From an uncultured Prevotellaceae bacterium (lineage in GTDB: Bacteria > Bacteroidota > Bacteroidia > Bacteroidales > Bacteroidaceae): DNA of 64,000 nt. Each line of letters begins with the position of its first letter. Within the stretch, counting starts at the first letter, position 1. The position numbers and the translations under genes were made by a program. The stretch lies in assembly GCA_946617675.1 (NCBI GenBank), contig CAMOKH010000109.1:1-64000 (forward strand), written 5' to 3'. The notes beneath the pieces were generated by a model that worked only from the letters and a program-made list of their open reading frames with translations, did no database searches and was not told the DNA's origin. Positions 1 through 7,544 of the stretch are shown in pieces.

Positions 1-295
1 CGATGTTCCCACGGCCTGGGACAAACGTCCCACGCCGTGGGACAATTATTCACCGCCCATGAATGTCGGCCGCGGCGGCCGGGTGCAGGTTCGGGTGGCG
101 GTTGGTTGGCGGCAGTCAGGGGTTGGCGGCGGCGTAACAGACTGACAGTGAGGACGTGGTGCGGGAAGTGTGAGAAGTGCGGGGTATTACCTGCGATTAG
201 CAACTATAGCATAAAAATTTCCTTTGTGACGTAAAAAATTCTATAGTTATGTAACAATTCGTTATGCAGAAAAACTCCTTTTGTAGCCTCTACCA
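1..295. other. Gene-free left edge
   Basis: No convincing gene is seen here. Open frames in this stretch lack a start context, a signal sequence or any family resemblance. The first 64 bases hold phased short inverted repeats (separate entry). Bases 65-180 are GC-rich with short CGGCGG runs. Bases 190-290 are AT-rich and lead to the 3' end of the leftward acyltransferase gene, with no clear hairpin plus T-tract terminator on that strand. Confidence 0.6.
5..64. repeat. Three inverted repeats at 22-bp steps
   Basis: Three different short dyads begin at 5, 27 and 49. The first is imperfect. The second is GTCCCACG-C-CGTGGGAC, perfect over 8-bp arms. The third is TTCACCGCCCATGAA, with TTCA/TGAA arms. 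Unit starts are 22 bp apart. The third unit closely resembles two units of the array near 29.18-29.21 kb. Confidence 0.6.
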
Positions 296-847
296 TTACA
301 ACCCGACTTTGTACTTGTCTGGTATCTCTTCAAGGCGTTTCGGACGAATCTGGTTCAGACCTTTCACTACACTGTGCGACGGCACATCCTTGGTAACAAT
401 GGCACAGGCTCCGATAATGACATCATCGCCTATCGTAACGGGGCCAATGACTGTTGCCTTTGAACACAGCATACAATCATTTCCTATCTTCGGATGACGG
501 CGTACATGATTGAGTATCAAATCTCTGTCATTTTTAACGGCAGCCATGGCGACAAAGAAAGGATATACTTTGCAGTTGTCACCTATTTCCGCTGTAGGCC
601 CAATCCTGATGCCCATCGGATGACGAATCTGGAAGTTTTCACCAATTTTAGCCCGTCGAGAAATTTTTAACTGGTATTTTTCCTGCAATATATTTTCCAG
701 CCTCAACGCCCGCTTGCAATTGATGTAGCCTCCTTTTTCATACAGGCGGCGCATCTTCCAGAATTTGCGCTCCACCTTCCTGTCGTAATTACTGATACAC
801 AAAAGATCAGTCAGCCAAAGTTTGATGTCTTTCAGAATACTCATCAC
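296..847 (-). CDS. Hexapeptide-repeat acyltransferase (serine acetyltransferase-like)
   Basis: 183 residues. The second half is a left-handed beta-helix of hexapeptide repeats (ranges such as IGPTAEIGDNCKV and IGPVTIGDDVIIGACAIV), the fold of serine O-acetyltransferases and sugar O-acetyltransferases. The helical N-terminal part has many Arg/Lys residues, as in CysE-like proteins, but is shorter than full CysE. It begins inside the 3' end of the flippase gene (ATGA overlap of 4 bp), so the two are translationally coupled in the leftward polysaccharide operon. Transfer of an acetyl group to a sugar of the exported glycan is the likely role by context. A true cysteine-pathway serine acetyltransferase is the alternative and is less likely at this site. 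Confidence 0.75.
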   Translation of the reverse strand: MMSILKDIKLWLTDLLCISNYDRKVERKFWKMRRLYEKGGYINCKRALRLENILQEKYQLKISRRAKIGENFQIRHPMGIRIGPTAEIGDNCKVYPFFVAMAAVKNDRDLILNHVRRHPKIGNDCMLCSKATVIGPVTIGDDVIIGACAIVTKDVPSHSVVKGLNQIRPKRLEEIPDKYKVGL

Positions 848-2346
848 AATTTCTTTTTACCTTTATTCTTTTTACCTTTTATCTTCTTGATTAATGGTTT
901 TACCGCCACACAGAAATATTGGTAAGCCTCTGGACGAACAAGTACTGACCATGCTGCATAAAACACTATGAATACGCCCAGTTTCAGCAATCCGTCCATA
1001 TAAAGTGATAGGGAGCAGAATGCTCCGACAGCGTATGTCATGGCAGCGGCAACAAGCGAGGCCAGTAGCACCGGCATGATGTCAAGGAGCTGGCGCAGCC
1101 AACTATAACCTATATATTTAGATACTAACCAGATATTTATATAATAAGAAAACCACGTGTTGAGCACCATGCCCACAAGCAGTCCTCTCATGCCATCCAA
1201 CAACAAACCCGCGACGACAAGGACAATACCAATGACTCGCTTGACAAACGTCCAAACAAACATCGTACGACTCTTGCCAATGGCAGCTACCGACTGGTAG
1301 TTCACCGACTGCAAACTATATGCCAGTCCAGCAACGCACAACACCTGAAAATAAGGCACACTGTCGGCCCATCGTTCGGAGTAGAGGAAGATAAACAGCG
1401 GTTTGGCACAAAGCAGCAAGATGAACATTAGGGGAAAAGTAACGTAGGATAAAGTCAATGTTATCTTCTTAATCATGTCGCCAAGTGCAGTCTTGTTGTC
1501 CTGCATTTCGGCATAGAGGGGATATGTAACCTGCGACATTATTTTCGAAATACTGGTCGAAGCCAGCCGTTCTGTGGAGTTCGCCTTGGAATAATACCCC
1601 ATCGTGGAGGCACTGTAAAACCGACCTATCAGTAGCCCCTGTATCTGATGCCCAAACTGATTCAGCAAGTTTGTGAGGAACATGTAGAAGCCGAAACTGA
1701 ACAATTCGCGGAACGACTGCCAGGAGAACACCCACTGCGGACGCCAGCGCACGCAAAACCAGAACACCAGGGCAGGAATTAGGGCCGTAAGGATGTACTG
1801 CGCCACCAAAGCCCACACGCCATAGCCGTGATAGGCCATGATGATGGTTACACTGAGTGCGATGAGTGATGTCATGATGGTGACGACGGAGAGCAGTTTG
1901 AAATTCAATTTCTTACGCAACTGGTTCTGCTGCACAATGTTGAATGCATAGATAAATAGGATGATTCCCTGCACCCGCAGCACATCACTAAGCAGGGGGA
2001 TACCATAGAACCGCGCAATGGCTGGTGCCGACAGGTAGAGCACTGCATAGAGCACCGCCGATAAGCCCAAATTCCAGAAAAAGACAGTAGAATAGTCGGT
2101 CTGTGTCGGCTGTTTCTTCTGTATCAGTGCCGAACCGAAGCCGCCGTCAATGAACGACTCCGCCAAAAGCATGAAAATCATCAGCATGCCGATGCAGCCA
2201 TAGTCGTAAGGGGTGAGCAGGCGCGCAAGAATGATGCCCGACACGAACTGTATCAGCATCGTCGAGTATCGCTGCAATGCCGTCCACGCCACGCCCTTGA
2301 CCGCTTTCTGTTTGAGACTTTTCTCAGACATATAATTTTGATTCAT
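844..2346 (-). CDS. Wzx-type lipopolysaccharide/capsule flippase
   Basis: 500 residues, very hydrophobic, with about 12-14 predicted membrane segments and the N-terminal signature of the WzxC/RfbX branch of the MOP exporter superfamily (KGVAWTALQRYSTMLIQF, then ILARLLTPYDYGCIGM). Family members move undecaprenyl-pyrophosphate-linked repeat units across the inner membrane. The C terminus is a lysine-rich cytoplasmic tail (KKIKGKKNKGKKKL). It is the sixth gene of the leftward unit that starts with upxY and is followed by an overlapping acyltransferase gene. A second, only distantly similar flippase lies in the rightward unit at 12.2 kb, so the two units may serve different glycans. Confidence 0.88.
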   Translation of the reverse strand: MNQNYMSEKSLKQKAVKGVAWTALQRYSTMLIQFVSGIILARLLTPYDYGCIGMLMIFMLLAESFIDGGFGSALIQKKQPTQTDYSTVFFWNLGLSAVLYAVLYLSAPAIARFYGIPLLSDVLRVQGIILFIYAFNIVQQNQLRKKLNFKLLSVVTIMTSLIALSVTIIMAYHGYGVWALVAQYILTALIPALVFWFCVRWRPQWVFSWQSFRELFSFGFYMFLTNLLNQFGHQIQGLLIGRFYSASTMGYYSKANSTERLASTSISKIMSQVTYPLYAEMQDNKTALGDMIKKITLTLSYVTFPLMFILLLCAKPLFIFLYSERWADSVPYFQVLCVAGLAYSLQSVNYQSVAAIGKSRTMFVWTFVKRVIGIVLVVAGLLLDGMRGLLVGMVLNTWFSYYINIWLVSKYIGYSWLRQLLDIMPVLLASLVAAAMTYAVGAFCSLSLYMDGLLKLGVFIVFYAAWSVLVRPEAYQYFCVAVKPLIKKIKGKKNKGKKKL

Positions 2347-2429
2347 TAAATCCTCTACAACATATTACTAATGGCCCGACCCGGCCGCATAGCGGTCATC
2401 TAAATCGGCAGCACCCCCCTCCTCTTATG

Positions 2430-2455
2430 CCCCCCTCTATATATAGAGAGGGGGG
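2430..2455. repeat. Perfect 9-bp-stem hairpin
   Basis: CCCCCCTCT and AGAGGGGGG form a 9-bp perfect stem around the 8-nt loop ATATATAG. It lies between the small membrane protein gene and the flippase gene, inside the leftward operon. No T-tract follows on either strand, so an attenuator or mRNA-processing element is as likely as a terminator. Confidence 0.55.
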
Positions 2456-2490
2456 CTATAAAGAGGGGGGATACTGCTTACGATTTACCA

Positions 2491-2590
2491 CGAACCGCTA
2501 TCCGGTTCGTTTGGAGGCGCTATCCGCTTCGTTTGGAGGCGCCATTCACCCCGTTTGGAGGCGCCATCCGACTCGTTTGGAGGCGCCATC
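2491..2590. repeat. 22-bp tandem repeat array (GTTTGGAGGCGCC)
   Basis: GTTTGGAGGCGC begins at 2509, 2531, 2553 and 2575, an exact 22-bp period with variable 5-7 base linkers. Just before it, CGAACC-gctatcc-GGTTCG (2491-2509) is a perfect 6-bp-arm dyad. Most units carry the palindrome GGCGCC (GGCGCT in the first). A 22-bp period is not a multiple of three, so the repetition is not coding. Confidence 0.8.
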
Positions 2591-2592
2591 CA

Positions 2593-2760
2593 TTAACCAA
2601 CGGTGTAGACGTAGATGACGGCGGCGACCATAATGATTGCCATGATACAGAGAAACACCTTGAGCCATTTTTCAAGTTTGCGACGTAGGGCAATGGCATT
2701 CAGGCTACGTTCCTTGAAACGGGTCGCGCCGTCCTTATGGCGATGATGATGTCTTGACAT
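2593..2760 (-). CDS. Small single-pass membrane protein, 55 residues
   Basis: Not recognised as a named family. The frame reads MSRHHHRHKDGATRFKERSL... and then KWLKVFLCIMAIIMVAAVIY, ending VYTVG. A very basic, His-rich N-terminal half (HHHRH at residues 4-8, then many Arg/Lys) is followed by one clear membrane helix at about residues 33-52. By the positive-inside rule the basic half should face the cytoplasm. The ATG at 2760 lies 16 bp after the stop of the Wza-like lipoprotein gene, and the stop lies just before the 22-bp repeat array. The position between an export lipoprotein and a flippase suggests an accessory subunit of the export machinery. That role is inference; that it is coding is supported by the clean start, composition and spacing. 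Confidence 0.65.
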   Translation of the reverse strand: MSRHHHRHKDGATRFKERSLNAIALRRKLEKWLKVFLCIMAIIMVAAVIYVYTVG

Positions 2761-2776
2761 TATTAGGAGATACTGG

Positions 2777-3571
2777 CTATTTCAGAATTGTATATAGCAG
2801 GGTAGCGATAGAGACGAGGACGCTGGTTCCCGTGAACCACAGATGGGTGGTGTTGCCGACACTGGAGTTACGAGCCTTGACCTTGTTGGGCTCTACATAG
2901 ACAACATCGTTCTGCTGCAGGTAGTAATACGGCGAATTGATGATGTCGGCATCGTTGAGGTTGAGGGTATGGATTTCCTTTCGGCCATTGGCATCTTCGC
3001 GGATGAGCTTGACGCGGTCGCGGACGCCATAGATAGACAGGTCGCCAGCCTGAGCCAAGGCCTCGAGAATGGTGATCTTCTCATTGCTGACGTTGAACAT
3101 ACCGGGACGGTTGACCTCGCCGAGGACGGAAATCTTGTAGTTGGACATGCGGACTGTGACCACGGGGTTCTCGGTTTCATTCAGATAGGGTTTGATTTTG
3201 TCGTGGATCATCTTCTCGCACATGGACTTCGTGAGGCCACCGACCTCGAGTGTGCCGAGAATCGGGAATTCGATGCAGCCTTTATTATCGACCAGATAGG
3301 TCTGAAGAGCGCGGCTGGTACCAATATTGCGGTTAGCAGCAGACGTGTTTAAGGCTGTTGATACAATCAGGTTAAATGGTTCGGAGGCCTCCGGGTTTAC
3401 TGTATTGACAGTAATCGTGAGGATATCCTTCGGCATAATCCGGGCATCGTACAGGAAGTTGGACCGCGAAAAGTCAATCTCCTCGCTGTTTTTAAGATAG
3501 GCGATGTTCTTGACTGAGCCGCAAGAAGCGAATGCCAATGACAACAATGCAAAAATAAGTACTTTTTTCAT
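2777..3571 (-). CDS. Polysaccharide export outer-membrane lipoprotein (Wza/OPX-like)
   Basis: 264 residues. It has a lipoprotein signal, MKKVLIFALLSLAFASCGS, with cysteine at residue 17. A Poly_export domain at about residues 40-130 contains the ILTITVNTVNPE strand and the LVDNKGCIEFPILG motif. One SLBB domain at about 135-200 carries SVLGEVNRPGMFNV, and a hydrophobic C-terminal segment (TSVLVSIATLLYTILK) resembles the membrane-spanning end of OPX proteins. Members form the outer-membrane exit pore for capsular or exopolysaccharide together with a Wzc kinase, which is encoded upstream in the same operon. A second, much larger OPX protein starts at 7545 on the other strand. Confidence 0.9.
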   Translation of the reverse strand: MKKVLIFALLSLAFASCGSVKNIAYLKNSEEIDFSRSNFLYDARIMPKDILTITVNTVNPEASEPFNLIVSTALNTSAANRNIGTSRALQTYLVDNKGCIEFPILGTLEVGGLTKSMCEKMIHDKIKPYLNETENPVVTVRMSNYKISVLGEVNRPGMFNVSNEKITILEALAQAGDLSIYGVRDRVKLIREDANGRKEIHTLNLNDADIINSPYYYLQQNDVVYVEPNKVKARNSSVGNTTHLWFTGTSVLVSIATLLYTILK

Positions 3572-3600
3572 AGGGGGATGTTTTTAACGTTTAATGCAAA

Positions 3601-4044
3601 TTAGAAGGGCCACCAAGACTTCTTCTTTGAGTGTGAGTGGTACGGTTCGCCATAGTCAGTTTGGCCGGAATAGGCCTCGTCAATGAGATGGCGCCACTGC
3701 TTGCCTCTGGAAATCATACGGTAGATGGTGCCCCAGTCGGGCAAACCTCCGACGTTACGGTCGTCGATGAAGATGTCGGCTTTCAGCTTACGCGTGAATG
3801 TGGGGTTGTTGTCGGTGGTCTCCTCTGGATAGTCACGGTTGGCGGCATAGAACTCTACACCGCGCTCCCGACACCAGTTGAGGGCGTCGTCGAGGAGTTT
3901 GCCCTCGCGACAGGACCAGAGGACCAGACGATGGCGATCTGCAATGAGCATCTTCAGGGTATCGATGGCGAAAGGACGCTCCTGGCCAATCTCGGGATAC
4001 TTGTTCTCGACGATGGTACCATCGAAGTCAACGGCAATGACCAT
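3601..4044 (-). CDS. HAD-superfamily-like hydrolase
   Basis: 147 residues. The N-terminal motif I is VDFDGTIVE, with D6 and D8 the presumed nucleophile and acid. A WSCR segment supplies motif II-like residues, and the later acidic motif is DIFIDDRN (about residues 110-117). The length is short, without a cap domain, as in small Bacteroidetes HAD phosphatases often found in polysaccharide loci. The C terminus is basic/aromatic (KKKSWWPF). It lies between the Wzc kinase and Wza-like genes in one direction, so a sugar-phosphate or nucleotide-sugar phosphatase serving glycan synthesis is plausible. The substrate cannot be read from sequence. Confidence 0.75.
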   Translation of the reverse strand: MVIAVDFDGTIVENKYPEIGQERPFAIDTLKMLIADRHRLVLWSCREGKLLDDALNWCRERGVEFYAANRDYPEETTDNNPTFTRKLKADIFIDDRNVGGLPDWGTIYRMISRGKQWRHLIDEAYSGQTDYGEPYHSHSKKKSWWPF

Positions 4045-4052
4045 GAGAATGA

Positions 4053-4098
4053 TTAATTAGTAATGAGTAATTAGTAATGAGTAATTAGCAATGAGTGA
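4053..4098 (-). repeat. 14-bp AT-rich tandem repeat linker
   Basis: Three copies of a 14-bp unit (TAATGAGTAATTAG and variants) fill the gap between the Wzc gene stop and the start of the HAD-like gene. Other simple repeats fill gaps at 10.07, 36.17 and 53.34 kb. Confidence 0.7.
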
Positions 4099-6642
4099 TT
4101 ACTTCTTGATGGAGTCGTCGTCCTTGTTGCCGTAGTGGGATTCTGCGTACTGGCCATAGCTGCCGTAATTGCCGTAGTTGCCATAGCCGTACTTACCATA
4201 GCCATAACGGCCATAGCCGTAGCGACCGTACTTGCCATAACGGCCGTAGCCATAGTAATAGCCATACTTACGACGGGACATATCAATACCGTTAAGCACG
4301 ATACAAGGATTGGGCATCTTTTCTTCCTTGGCCAGGGTGTTGAGCAGACCGATAGACGATTTGGGCGTATAGTCGGCACGGGTGACAAAGACGGTCATGT
4401 CGGCCTGCTGGCCAATCTGGATGGTATCGGTAACCAGACCAACGGGGGCGGTGTCGAAGATGACATAGTCGTAGTCCTCGCGCAGCATCCTGACAATCTC
4501 TGCGAAATTCTCACGGGCCAGGAGCTCGGTGGGGTTCGGGGGAACGGGACCAGCCAGCAGGAGGTCGAGATTGTCGTTTACGCCGGAAGGACGTATCTGA
4601 GAGCGAAGGGCACTCTTGGTCACCTTGTCGAGGGCCAGCAGCGACGTGAGGCCCTCGAAGTGGTCGGAGATGCTGAAGAGGCGTCCCAAGGCGGGCTTGC
4701 GGATGTCGAGACCGCAGAGGATGACCTTCTTGCCGAGGAGGGCAAACGACACGCCGAGGTTGGCGGCATTGAAGGTCTTACCCTCGCCAGAAGTGCTGGA
4801 GGTGAAGAGGATGACCTTCTCATCGCCCTTCAGCATGAACTGGATATTGGTGCGCATGGAGCGGAATATCTCGTCAATCTGGTTGTTTTTGTTAGCCTGC
4901 ACCACGATGCCGGCCTTGTCCTTGACATTCTCAGAGGCGACAGCCACATCGGCAATGATGGGCAGGTCGGTGAGATGGACCAGATCCTCGTGGCCTTCAA
5001 TCTTATAGCGGAAGAGGGAGATGAGGAAGAGGCAGAGAAGGGGGAGCAGCAAGCCGGCGGCCAATGCCGACAAGAGGATGACGGCCCTTTTCGGACTGAC
5101 CTGGCCCATGAACAAAGGCTCGTCAATGAGTTTTCCGTTATCAGCCGTGGCAGCCAGGGCAATGCTGTTCTCCTCACGCTTCTGGAGGAGCAGCATGTAG
5201 AGCGACGACTTGACATCCTGCTGGCGGCCGACCTGCGTCAGGACACGCTCCTGAACGGGAGCTGCAGAGACACGCCCCTGGAACTTGGAGAACTGCGACT
5301 GGATACCCTGGCGATTGATATCGGCAGAGCGGCGGGCCTGCAAGAGGGCCGTCTGAATAGAACTCTGGAGCTCCTCAATCGTAGCTGTCAGCGTCTGAAC
5401 CTGCGGTGCCTGCTCGCTGGCAGCCTTCAGCAGGCGGTTACGGTCCTGGACGGCCTGGTTGTAGCTGTTGATGAGATTGGTAGAGGCGCCATCTGTCAAG
5501 CCGACATTCGACGGAATGAGCTGGTACTTGTTACTGGGGTTATTGACATACTCACGCAGGTTATCAAGCACCTGCACCTGGGCATTGGCCTCAGAGAGAC
5601 GGGCCGAGAACTCATTAGACATACGCACCGACTGGGTGGCGTCGATGCCGAGATTAGTCACGGCATTCTGCTGCTTGAACTTCTCAATCTCGCCCTCGGT
5701 AGTGCCTAACTCCTTATTGATGCGGTTCATACGGTCGTTGATGAACTCCTCGGTGCGCATGGCAACCTCGTTCTTGTCGGCATTGGCCTGACGGTTGTAG
5801 CAGACGGTGAGCTGCCGCAAAAAGTCAATACCACGGCGATAGTTCGGGTCGTTTAACGTCAGCAGGGCAATAGAGTTCATCTTTGAAGACGGCTCGATGG
5901 ACATGCGTGCCAGATAACTCGTGGCAACGGCCATCGGCGGACGAATCGTGACCAAGAAGGTGGTGCCCTCCGGGAGTTCCCTGCCCGGCGCCGCCGTCAT
6001 GGTGACGGTGCCTAAACGAGTCTTGAATGAAGCCGGCAGCGACTTAGCCCGGCGCTGGAAGGTCTCTATCTCCTGTCCGTTCACGACGACACTGCCCGCC
6101 ACCATATAGTTGGGGCCTTCGCGCCACAGCTTCATCTGCAGCCACTGCATACGCTCCAGCAAGACGTAATCGAGTGAGTCAAGATGCTGCGGGTCGAGGT
6201 CAACATTTACCGGCTGCCTATTGTAGACAATCGGGTCGATGATACGCCCATCAGTGCGGTATTCGGTGTAGAGCTTCAGGTCCTTGACCACATCGCGCAG
6301 CAGGATGCGCGACCTCAGGACCTCCACCTCGTTCTCGATACCCGTGGAGTTGCTCAGAAAGCCCAGATCCTCGACATTGGACAGCATCTGGGCGGGATTC
6401 TTCTGCTTGTTCTCATCCTTGATGAGCATACGGGCCGACACCTGATAGACCGGTTCCTTGTAGCGCAAATAGATAAGAGCGCCACTCACACAGATGATGA
6501 GCGACAGAAGAAACCACTGCCAGTTGAGCACCAGCACAGCAAACAGGTTGGACAGGCTGAACCATGAATTGGTCTTTGAGTCCTGACTCTCCTCTAATAA
6601 ATCCTCGAGCTCGTCGAGGCTGATTTTCTTTTCGTCAGACAT
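4099..6642 (-). CDS. Wzc-type bacterial tyrosine kinase / chain-length protein
   Basis: 847 residues. An N-terminal Wzz domain has a membrane helix at about 39-60 (WQWFLLSLIICVSGALIYLR), then a long coiled-coil periplasmic region (about 280-510), and a second helix near 545 (ILLSALAAGLLLPLLCLFL). The cytoplasmic BY-kinase domain shows Walker A SSTSGEGKT, Walker A' VILCGLDIRKP and Walker B DYVIFDTAPVG. The last 56 residues are a Tyr/Gly-rich tail holding 18 tyrosines, the expected autophosphorylation cluster. Such kinases set polymer length and gate the Wza pore by cycles of phosphorylation. Start ATG at 6642 lies 26 bp after the upxY stop. No cognate low-molecular-weight tyrosine phosphatase gene is visible in the window. 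Confidence 0.95.
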   Translation of the reverse strand: MSDEKKISLDELEDLLEESQDSKTNSWFSLSNLFAVLVLNWQWFLLSLIICVSGALIYLRYKEPVYQVSARMLIKDENKQKNPAQMLSNVEDLGFLSNSTGIENEVEVLRSRILLRDVVKDLKLYTEYRTDGRIIDPIVYNRQPVNVDLDPQHLDSLDYVLLERMQWLQMKLWREGPNYMVAGSVVVNGQEIETFQRRAKSLPASFKTRLGTVTMTAAPGRELPEGTTFLVTIRPPMAVATSYLARMSIEPSSKMNSIALLTLNDPNYRRGIDFLRQLTVCYNRQANADKNEVAMRTEEFINDRMNRINKELGTTEGEIEKFKQQNAVTNLGIDATQSVRMSNEFSARLSEANAQVQVLDNLREYVNNPSNKYQLIPSNVGLTDGASTNLINSYNQAVQDRNRLLKAASEQAPQVQTLTATIEELQSSIQTALLQARRSADINRQGIQSQFSKFQGRVSAAPVQERVLTQVGRQQDVKSSLYMLLLQKREENSIALAATADNGKLIDEPLFMGQVSPKRAVILLSALAAGLLLPLLCLFLISLFRYKIEGHEDLVHLTDLPIIADVAVASENVKDKAGIVVQANKNNQIDEIFRSMRTNIQFMLKGDEKVILFTSSTSGEGKTFNAANLGVSFALLGKKVILCGLDIRKPALGRLFSISDHFEGLTSLLALDKVTKSALRSQIRPSGVNDNLDLLLAGPVPPNPTELLARENFAEIVRMLREDYDYVIFDTAPVGLVTDTIQIGQQADMTVFVTRADYTPKSSIGLLNTLAKEEKMPNPCIVLNGIDMSRRKYGYYYGYGRYGKYGRYGYGRYGYGKYGYGNYGNYGSYGQYAESHYGNKDDDSIKK

Positions 6643-6668
6643 ATTACGTTGTATTGATTATTCGTCGT

Positions 6669-7256
6669 TTACTTTTCTTCAGCCGCCTCGTCAGGCAAAT
6701 AGACGAGGTGCTTCTTTGGGACGTGAGTGATGGCCACCGCCGCCACATCTTCAATCGGGATGACGACGCATAGGTGTTTCTTGAAACTCTTGATACGCCC
6801 CTTGACACCCGCGAATGGGCCTTCAGTAATCTGCACCAGCGCACTGGGCCGACAGGCGAAGTCGAGGTTGTTGAGGAAGACCACCTGGTCGGAGGCTTTT
6901 GAAGACACCCTGATAAAGTCGTCCATCTTACCGTCGGCAACATGCACGACTTCCGACTGCCGACGTCCCTCAGCATCGGTCACCGTACGCATGATATAGC
7001 GCAATGGTTCGTAGAATTGTTTGTTGGCCTTGATGACGCGCAGGTCCTCAAGGGCGATGCGGACGAAGATGAGGTTACTGATGGCCGGCACGAAATCCAT
7101 GGCCGTCTCGCTAACCCGTCTGAACTCCATCGGCACGAAAGTCTGCGTGACCGCCTCCTCGTTGTCGAGGTAATCCTTCAGGTGCATCAGCCGCGACGGA
7201 CTTGAATGGCTAATGCGCAGTGGAAACCAGTGAATGTCGGTTTCGCTTAACATCAC
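6669..7256 (-). CDS. UpxY-type NusG-like transcription antiterminator
   Basis: 195 residues. It has an N-terminal NGN-like domain (WFPLRISHSS..., later FVPAISNLIFVRIA) and a C-terminal KOW region (VQITEGPFAGVKGRIKSF). This is the layout of the UpxY proteins that open Bacteroides capsule operons and prevent premature termination in the leader of their own operon. It is the first gene of the leftward unit, about 115 nt downstream of a TACCTTTG box on that strand. No UpxZ-like inhibitor gene is visible next to it. The divergent rightward unit starts 288 bp away, so this protein could act on one or both; only the leftward assignment is supported by position. Confidence 0.88.
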   Translation of the reverse strand: MMLSETDIHWFPLRISHSSPSRLMHLKDYLDNEEAVTQTFVPMEFRRVSETAMDFVPAISNLIFVRIALEDLRVIKANKQFYEPLRYIMRTVTDAEGRRQSEVVHVADGKMDDFIRVSSKASDQVVFLNNLDFACRPSALVQITEGPFAGVKGRIKSFKKHLCVVIPIEDVAAVAITHVPKKHLVYLPDEAAEEK

Positions 7257-7370
7257 ATCTTGGGGTCACCGCATAGGAAATGCGGAGACAACAAAAACAT
7301 CACAGTCTGGAACGAGTCTTTGTAGTACTTATAGGAAGCGACCTTAAAGACATTCTCCATTTTTCGGGTG

Positions 7371-7404
7371 CAAAGGTAAAAAGAATTATTGAATCTTACG
7401 CAAA
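7371..7404 (-). promoter_or_regulatory. Promoter of the leftward upxY-wzc operon
   Basis: On the minus strand TACCTTTG (7378-7371) matches the Bacteroidetes -7 box, with TTTG 22 bp upstream (7404-7401). That spacing is slightly longer than the usual 19-21. The predicted untranslated leader of about 110 nt before upxY is where UpxY-type antitermination is expected to act. Confidence 0.6.
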
Positions 7405-7462
7405 AAAAGACAAAAATAAATACTTTATTTATTATAATGCAACAGTTTTACAAAAAAAGCAT

Positions 7463-7470
7463 TACCTTTG
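7463..7470 (+). promoter_or_regulatory. -7 box of the rightward polysaccharide operon
   Basis: TACCTTTG followed by CACC matches the Bacteroidetes -7 element. No good -33 TTTG is present at the usual distance. The start codon of the SLBB exporter is 74 bp downstream. Confidence 0.6.
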
Positions 7471-7544
7471 CACCGTTTTTGCGCCTCTGGCACAATATTT
7501 CGTACCCCAACGGGGTTATTATATAGTTAACAAATGTCATCAGA

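Noticed and set aside
2427-2618. 63-residue rightward frame over the 22-bp repeats
   Set aside because: A chance reading of repeats; a 22-bp period shifts frame at each unit, so no periodic protein is kept.
4135-5709. 524-residue open frame antisense to the Wzc gene
   Set aside because: Mirror of the coding bias and of the YG repeat; no recognisable protein.
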